From Adiantum capillus-veneris (Eukaryota > Streptophyta > Polypodiopsida > Polypodiales > Pteridaceae): a DNA stretch of 64,000 nt. Below are positions 56,901 through 64,000 of the stretch, in pieces. The notes beneath the pieces were generated by a model. It worked only from the letters and a program-made list of their open reading frames with translations. It made no database searches and was not told the DNA's origin. The position numbers and the translations under genes are program-made. The stretch is taken from positions 92,723,476 to 92,787,475 of the forward strand of contig CM043944.1 in assembly GCA_014529385.2 (NCBI GenBank), in the 5' to 3' direction. Position 1 is the first letter of the stretch. Every line of letters starts with the position of its first letter.

Positions 56901-57700
56901 ACATTTAATAATTAAAAAACCTAAAGACTATTGTGGAGTATCATATGGGCCGAAGGCCATAACTTGTCATAGATGGCACCTATAGTGTCATTTAGTGTCA
57001 AAGAGTAAATGTTTGTACCAAATAATCTATATTAACAGGCCACATTATCATCAATACATGCTTTAAAACTTCAACAAAACTTCTGGATACGATCTCTCAA
57101 AACTTCAAGAAGTGCTTTAAAGCTTGTAGAGGCAGTGTCTCAAAAAAGGAGGTATTCAAAAGCACCATTGATGTGACTAATAAGCGGCCTATGAATTGAT
57201 TTCACCAACTATGGATTGTGCATAAATATTTCCAAAAACTCATTTTATAAAATTTATACTCTTTATTTCATGTATAACAAAGTACTAAGTGCAATAAGTA
57301 TAGTATTTCCAAGATAAAGGATGTTCAACAAACACCATTTTGGTAGCACTATCAATTGTCAACATCATTTTGGTAGTTTTCATCACCTCAAATAAAACAA
57401 GTACTAAGAAGAAAATGATGGGAGCACCAAACAATTATATTATCAATGTTACTTAAGTGAGAGATGTCTCCTCACATAGGATTCACTTCATCAATCCAAA
57501 ATTTAATGATTTTTTGAAGCTATTTCTTAACTGAGATTTTTTCTTTTGTTTGAAAGAAGTTGGTAGCTTATCAAATCATTGTTCCACTTTGAATAAGATA
57601 CTTGATGTAATATAAGACGGAACTCTCCTAATTTATGACATTATAGTAGCAAAACTGTTTTCAAAATATGCCCGAGAATGACATCAAAAAATCAAAAACA
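53970..57700. other. No recognised gene
   Basis: AT-rich and full of stops. Plus-strand frames 54043-54369 and 54962-55204 (the latter with FWKSVCKRWESILHYCQL) match no family I know. A G-rich word (GGGACGGGGCGGGGACC, about 55690) is followed by a C/T-rich stretch (55720-56200). Confidence 0.5.
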
Positions 57701-58640
57701 AAAGACTTAGTATCTTTGAGGTCATAGGATATCCTCTAGTGCATTTTCATTAGAGAAACTTTTTGTCTTATGGCCTCAAGCTCATAGGGTTATGATACCA
57801 TATGGTGTGGATATGTTGTCTTCTTATGGACCTAGGATCATAGGGTTCTGTGATTCCAAATTACATAAATGCTTTGTAAGATTATCAAATATTTTTTTGT
57901 TCCTTGAAAGTCTAAGATCCTCCTTTACCTATGTCAATAGATGGAGCCTAAGTGTGGCCTAATAGAGTTATGCCTTTATTTCTAGTTTGCAATTAAGAGG
58001 TTTGTGTTTTTCATTAAGTAGCTTAGAGATAGCCTCTCATGATATTAAGGCTAAAGGGTTCTAATTCCAAGCCACACAAGGTAAGTGCTTTTTGGAATAA
58101 TATATCACTTTATGGCCTTATGGTCATAGGGTGCTAATGCCATAGGTGCAAATTACATCACTTCCTATGACTACAGTTAAAAAAAAGTTTTGTAGAAGTT
58201 AATACAACAATCTTTGGTCTTAAGATCATAGAGTTTTTTGTGGATAAACTAGTGTGGCCATATGTAGGATCATCCAATGCCAATAGTATGGCTTCATATG
58301 TCCACACTTTGTTAAAGGTGCCATTTCTAAATAACATAAATGCACTTTAAGAATGTAAAAAAGAATATTATTTGTCCTAAAAGGCCCATGCTTTTTTATT
58401 GAAGCTATCTATATAGGGATCCTAAGTGCCTTGTTGAAAAACTTAGGATCTTAGGACACTTATTCTTAGCCACAATCAATAGGTATCTTGTGAAAGAACA
58501 TAAGCCAATGTATTGCATTAGTTTCATGGGTGTTGATATTATAAAGTGAAAATCCCCTAAGCTCTAACATAACATATGGCCTTATGGCCATGTAGATTGT
58601 CCTTGATGGTGCAATGGATACAAATTGTAAAATAGCAAAC
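57700..58640. repeat. Degenerate palindrome-rich repeats, left block
   Basis: Scattered copies of a TATGG(C/A)CCT(A/T)...TCATAGGG motif with the text CTTATGGCC / GGTCATAGGGT recur every 70-150 bases. Same family as 60380-64000, more decayed. Confidence 0.6.
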
Positions 58641-58934
58641 ATTTGAATCTGTCAATAAACTAAAATTGAGCATTTAGAACATCAAAGTCAAAAGTTACAT
58701 ATAGCATTGAGAGACAAATTTGCATAAGCACTATGAAAAATACAAGAAGCGATTTTGTAGATTCCATAATATTACAAAAAACTACTCAATCATCTCCTCA
58801 ATTGTTATCTATTTGAGATTATACTGAATCTTTAACTATTCTATATAATTATTGGCCTCGTATACTTTGATAGCAAGCTCCTTCTATCCTAATTTTTGAG
58901 CAATCATAGTTGCTTCAATACCTTTTAAGCCTGA

Positions 58935-60351
58935 TTAGGGTTTCATACTCTTTAAAAGCCTCACTTTTTCTTGATCAATTATTAGGGTTTTCTTGTCATG
59001 ACTTTGAGTGGACATTCCACTATTGCTAGATGTTGCACTTTTTTCATCATCGTGAGGACGGAAAGCTTCTGATAGTCTGTGTGTGGAATAGGTTCTCCCT
59101 AGAAAAACCAAATTTTTCTCTTGCCACTCTACAACAACCTTGCGAAATTGATTATAAAGTTCATGTCCTTGCACTACGGGTGCTTGTCCATATAAATAAG
59201 AGCTTGTAATTGTAAAAGTGTCATTGACATGATGAAGAGCTTGAATATATGGCAACAAATCCCCAAGGAGGATATTATCTTCCTCATCAACATTGAATGA
59301 TGGTAGAAAAATACAATTCAATGTAGGATTAATACATCCCTTTAATGGTGCATCATCTACTAGAAGCATTCTTTTTGCATCGATCCCAAATTTTGTTGAC
59401 GCAATAGCCAATGGTTTGAAAAGTGGTTCTACTCTTGGATTATTTGGGCAAGTGATTCTTGATTCTTCACATGTTTGACATTGGCTTTGTTACCAAATCA
59501 TAAAGAATGGAAATTTTTCTATAGCCTCCTTCTCTAGAATCTTGACGATGTCCATTACATGTGTATCATTAGCAGAGCTGGCCATATCCCAGCATTGCAA
59601 TTACTAAGTAGAGCGTTCAAAAACTCAATCCATCCTGGTCGTAAAACAATATACTCATGTTGAAACTTTAAGCTCTTCATTTTTTTGGACTTGTGCTAGC
59701 ATCATCTCAAAAGCAATCCACCCAAGCTCACTATTATAGTTAGGATTGGTCTGTCATTGGATGAAAGGTACAAATCACCATGCACCCCAGTTCCCAGATC
59801 TTGAGCAACTAAAATGTTCTGGATGGATTCTTCTTCTGAACTTGTATATGTTTAGGAACTTGCATCACCTTCTACTCCCATAGCATCACTCTTCAAATTC
59901 TTCTCCAATGGCTGCATTGGTTCACCTTCATGAACTTGTAGATTTTTGTCAACTTCTTCAAGAACTCTTTGGCTGCTATGGAGATCCATAGAATGTTCTA
60001 CTTACATAGCATAATCTTCAATTTATTCTCTAATAGCTACAATGGTTGACCTTTAGAAACTTGTTGATTTTTGCCAACTTCTTCAAGAACTCTCTGGTTA
60101 CTATGGGAATCCATAGACTCTTTCTCAGAAGGTTCGATTTCTTGAAAATCATGTGTTCGAACAATCTCAGGTAAAACTTCGTCAACCTCAATCTCAAAAG
60201 GTTCATTAGCTTGAAAATCATTTGTACCAACAATGTCATGTGAAACTTCGTCAATTGCAATATTGTGTTGAAGGACTGCAAGTTTGAAAAGGCACATATT
60301 GTTAGCTTTGTCACACTCTTGGAAGAAAATTAGAGAGTATCCAAATGACAA
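58935..60351 (-). pseudogene. FCP1/NIF-like HAD phosphatase gene, decayed
   Basis: From 60351: a partly acidic N-terminal region with a duplicated segment (MDSHSNQRVLEEVGKN and MDLHSSQRVLEEVDKN), then RPILTIIVSLGGLLL, the HAD motif-1 position with Ser for the nucleophile Asp; HEYIVLRPGWIEFL; NCNAGIW; a two-base insertion near 59580 that shifts the frame before ANDTHVMDIVKILE; QCQTC; and in the open part 59411-58935 KRMLLVDDAPLKGCINPTLN (motif 3), LLGDLLPYIQAL and a Lys/Asp-rich C terminus. Members dephosphorylate Ser, often on RNA polymerase II. The lost Asp and frameshift say this copy is inactive. It is the same domain type, also after an acidic region, as the end of the H3 fusion gene, but no H3 or peptidase part is visible upstream. 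Confidence 0.75.
59925..60125. repeat. Direct duplication in the FCP1-like gene
   Basis: A segment coding QRVLEEV and flanks occurs at about 59935-59995 and again at 60048-60115 with scattered changes. Confidence 0.75.
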
Positions 60352-60379
60352 GTTTTCTATCTCAGAAAAAACTTAATAG

Positions 60380-63300
60380 AAAAACACATTTTGGTCAATG
60401 GCATAAGGGTCATAGAGTGAAATTTGTAGGTATCTTGAAGACTTATCGGAGCTTAAAATATGTCTTCTATGGTCTTAGGTCCATAAGGCGTTTTCTTTGT
60501 AGGTAATTAAAAATAGAAAAAATCTATAGTCTTGGGACCATAGGGTACTTTATACCCATTAGACCCTTTACATTGGAAAAATTTGGACTTAGAATAAAAT
60601 GTCATTTTCTATATGAGCCCATGACCATAATGTGCTTTGTTCTGAACCTGAAGGACCGCAAGCTCATGTTTTTGCACTTCTATATTGGTACTCTATGTCC
60701 CTAAGGACATAGGGGCTGTTACTATGTTTTCTAGGATATGTGATGTTGATCATAGGTAGGTTATAGGTCTCCCTCTATTCTATGAGAGATCCTATGGCCT
60801 TAGGGCCAAGGGTACCAATGTGCAATCTCAAGGGCCATATGTTGTCCTCTATTCCAATGAGAGATCCTATTGTCCTAGGGCTATAGGGCTCCCAAGGTGC
60901 CCACGTAGGTGCCATTCGACGGCCTAAATTCTCATTTAGAGACGTTACATTGAAACTAGGTCACCCTCTAGCCCTAGAGCCATATGTTTCCCTCTATTAT
61001 AATGAGCAATCATATGGGCCTATGTCATAGGGTGCCAATGTATAAGATCCAGTCTCGTAGGCTGCCCCATATTGTAATAAGAGATCCTATGGCCCTAGAG
61101 CTACCATGGTGCCCATGTAGGCTCCCTTGAATGGTCTAAATGCTCCTTGAGAGATTTTACATTGACACATATGCCACACTATCCTAGGGCCATAGGTTGT
61201 CCTCTATTTTGATGAGAGGTCTTATGTCCCTAGGTCCATAGGGTGACACTGCATAAGCTCAAGGGCCATAGGTTGTCCTCTATTCCAATTAAAGGTCTTA
61301 TGGCCCTAGGACCATAGGACTACCATGGTGTATATTTAGATGCCCTTGAATGATCTAAATGATTTCTGAGATTATATAAATTGACACCTAGGCCACCCTC
61401 AGGCCCTAGGGCCTTATGTTTCCTTCTATTCTTATGAGAGAGATCCAATGGCCCTAGGACCATAGGGTGCCAATGTAGAAATTCAAGCGCCATAGGTTGT
61501 GCTCTATTGTAATGAAGGATCCTATGGTATTAGGGAGATAGGTCTACCATGCTACTCATGTAGGTGCCCTTGAATGGCCTAAATGCTCTTTGAGATCTTT
61601 TATGTTGATACTTAGGCCACCCTATGGTCCTAGAGCCATATGTTTCTTTCTATTATAATGAGAGATTATATGGACTTAGATACATAAGATGTGAATGTGT
61701 AACCTCAAGGGACAAAGGTTTCCCTGTCTTCCAATGAGAGATCCTATGGCCCTAGGGCCATAGGTATGCAATGGTGTCCATGTAGGTGCCCTTGAATGGC
61801 CTAAATGCTATTTGAGAGCTTTTACACTGACACTTAGGCCACCCTCTGCCCCAAGGTCAGCAGATCGTGAATGTATAATCTCAAGGGCCATGTGTTTACC
61901 TTTACTATAATGAGACATCCTATGGACCTAGGCCCATAGGGATGCCATGGTGCCCATGTAGGTACCCTTGAATGGCCTAGATTCTCTTTTATACCTTTTA
62001 CATTCCCACCTAGGTCACTCTCTAGCCCTAAGGCCATAGGTTGTTGACCTCTATTGTAATGAGAGATCATATGCCCCTAGGGCCATAGGATACCAATGTA
62101 TAAGCTCAAGGGCCATAGCTTACCGTCTATTATAATGAGAGATTCTATGGCCCTAGGGTCGTAGGTTGTCCTCTATTCTAATGAGAGATCATATGGCGCT
62201 AGGGCCTTAGGGTGCCAATGTACAAGATCAAGGGCCATAAGTTTACCTCTAATATAATGAGAGATCATGTGGACCTAGGCCCATAGGTCTGCTATGCTGA
62301 CCATGTAGTTGCCCTAGAATGACCTAAAGGCTTTTTGAGAGCCTTTACATTGACACCTAGACAACTCTCTGTTCCTAGGGCCATACATTTCTCTCTATGC
62401 TAATGAGAGATTATATGGCCCTAGGGCCATAGTGTGTCAATGCATAAGCTCAAGGACCATAGGTTGCAGTCCATTGTAAGGAGAGATCGTATGGACCAAG
62501 AGCCATAGGACTCAAGAGCCTTAGGTTTCCCTTTGATCAAAAGAGATATCTGAATATGGTCCTAGAGCCAAAGCGTACCAATGTATAAACTCAAGCACCA
62601 TAGGTTGAGAGTTCTTATGGCCCTAGGACCATAGGGCTACCATGGTGCCCATATAGGTGCCATTGAATGGCCTAAATACTCTTGGAGAGATTTTACATTG
62701 ACACTGTATGTTTTTTGGGACACATGACATTGATCATATGTTTCTCGAACAAAACTACATAGGTATTGTCTATATGTGTCTTGAAGACTTTGCAAGAGCT
62801 TAGAATACACCTTTTTATGGTCTTAGGTCTATATGGATAAGATTTTTTTTAGGTATAAAATGGAGAAATTTTATAGCCTTAGGCATATAGGATGCACCTC
62901 TATATTTGCACTATGTCACCATGTGGCCCAAGGGCCATAGGATTTCTAGACCAGACAGTGTTGATATAGTAAGTTTCTTTAAGAAAACCATATTTCATCC
63001 TATGGATCAACGTTGATATCTTTAAGAATCTATAAGATCCTAAAATATGTCTATCTTTGTCTTTAGTGCCATAGGGATAGGATTTTTTTAATATATAAAT
63101 AGAGAGAACTCTATAACCTCGGGATTGTAATAAAGTACTTTTTGAATGTGTCACCCTATGGAACTATCACCCTATGGTCCTAAGGTCATAGGACATTTAT
63201 AGAGCACTGTAAAACCTCAGGATTGTAGGGTAGATATTGCAGGTATAAAAAAGAGAGTACTCTATAACCTCAACATTGTAGGGTACTTTTTGCATGTAGC

Positions 63301-64000
63301 ACCCTATGGCCTTAGGGCCATAGGGTGGTTTTTGTATATACCAATATATGGCACTAAGGCCACATAGAATTTATGGAGTACTTTATACATGAAAAGAACT
63401 AATCTATAGCCTTTGGACCATATGATATAGTTTAGTGAAACAACTCCTTTGCCTATTTACTTAGCATTATGTAGATCCTAATGACAAAGGTGCCTTTCTA
63501 TGTTTGTTGGAGCCTTATTGCCTTGAGACCTTAGGGTGGCCAAGGTGACCATCTAGAGAATAACATAATACATATGAAAAGTATCCAATGGCCCCAAGGA
63601 TAATGGTGAATAAAGTGTCCTTCTAGAGCATCCATGTTGATACCCTTTGATTATGGAACCATAGAGGGTACCCTCTATATGATTTTTATGACCATCACAT
63701 GCTTTGTAGGTATTGTAGCTTTATTTTTATGTATTGATTTATTAGAACCCTAAGGACCAAGGGCCATAAGGGTTTATAATAACATAGATCATAGTTAGAC
63801 AACCCAATGGGCTTATGGCCATATGGTGACAAAGGTGCCCTTTAACATCCTAATGTACTACAAGCGAAGAGTACTCAATGGCCCCAAGGCCATTGGTGAC
63901 CGAACTTTATTTTTAAACGATCTATATTGGGACTCTATGGCTAAGGGAAATAGGGTACCCATTGCATCAAAAGGTTTGCCATGGTTTGAAGTACAACCTT
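60380..64000. repeat. Tandem array with palindromic TATGGCCCTAGGGCCATA core
   Basis: Units of about 215-225 bp are clearest between 60896 and 61990, marked by GGTGCCCATGTAGGTGCCCT and GAATGGCCTAAATG at 60896, 61108, 61327, 61551, 61773, 61949, 62296 and 62644. Each unit carries one to three palindromes (half-site CCTATGGCCC joined to its reverse complement); perfect copies at 61743-61764 and 62414-62431, near-perfect at 63301-63326. Beyond 62700 only the palindromes recur, spaced irregularly. No coding sequence seen. The array runs off the window. Confidence 0.85.

Overview
This is a plant nuclear window made almost entirely of transposable elements, microsatellites and decayed repeats; I see no intact host gene. 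Plant origin is supported by Ty1/copia and Ty3/gypsy elements with plant-style primer sites (initiator-Met tRNA and Asp-tRNA types) and by spliceosomal introns. The extreme density of (GA)n/(CT)n tracts, the deep nesting and the mix of uncommon DNA-transposon proteins suggest a large, repeat-rich genome such as a fern or lycophyte; that is inference.

Layout. 1-916: 5' part of a LINE on the minus strand with an open ORF1. 917-2365: microsatellites. 2366-9497: an LTR element on the minus strand with only gag remnants. 9498-9703: (GA)n. About 9720-12490: a decayed DNA transposon, with a RING-like gene facing a DDE-type transposase remnant. About 12500-35200: gypsy-A (plus strand, decayed). Nested in its gag region are a 1-kb foldback element (13110-14115) and a 13.4-kb element (15264-28682) that share both ends. 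The 13.4-kb element itself holds a full-length LINE (17072-21705) sitting inside a (CT)n tract. 35040-37264: little recognisable. 37265-53969: gypsy-B (minus strand; gag and protease remnants, no RT seen), whose right LTR is split by a copia element (47856-53538). 53970-57700: nothing recognised. 57700-64000: degenerate palindrome-rich repeats enclosing a decayed FCP1-like phosphatase gene (58935-60351).

The most unusual content is the 13.4-kb element. Its minus-strand gene reads, in order, as a histone H3 with an H3-type tail, a Ulp1-like (C48) cysteine peptidase, an acidic linker and an FCP1/NIF-type HAD phosphatase. This copy is dead (several in-frame stops). A divergent plus-strand gene starts about 1.8 kb away. 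The region between them and the first intron of the plus gene carry five 61-62 bp inverted repeats of one family. A separate FCP1-like pseudogene near 59 kb, also preceded by an acidic region, may be a remnant of a related gene.

The LINE is also notable: both copies have an intact 5' end directly abutting (CT)n in the same orientation. In the full copy ORF1 and ORF2 are in one frame, separated by a single TAG, with no ATG ahead of the endonuclease domain.
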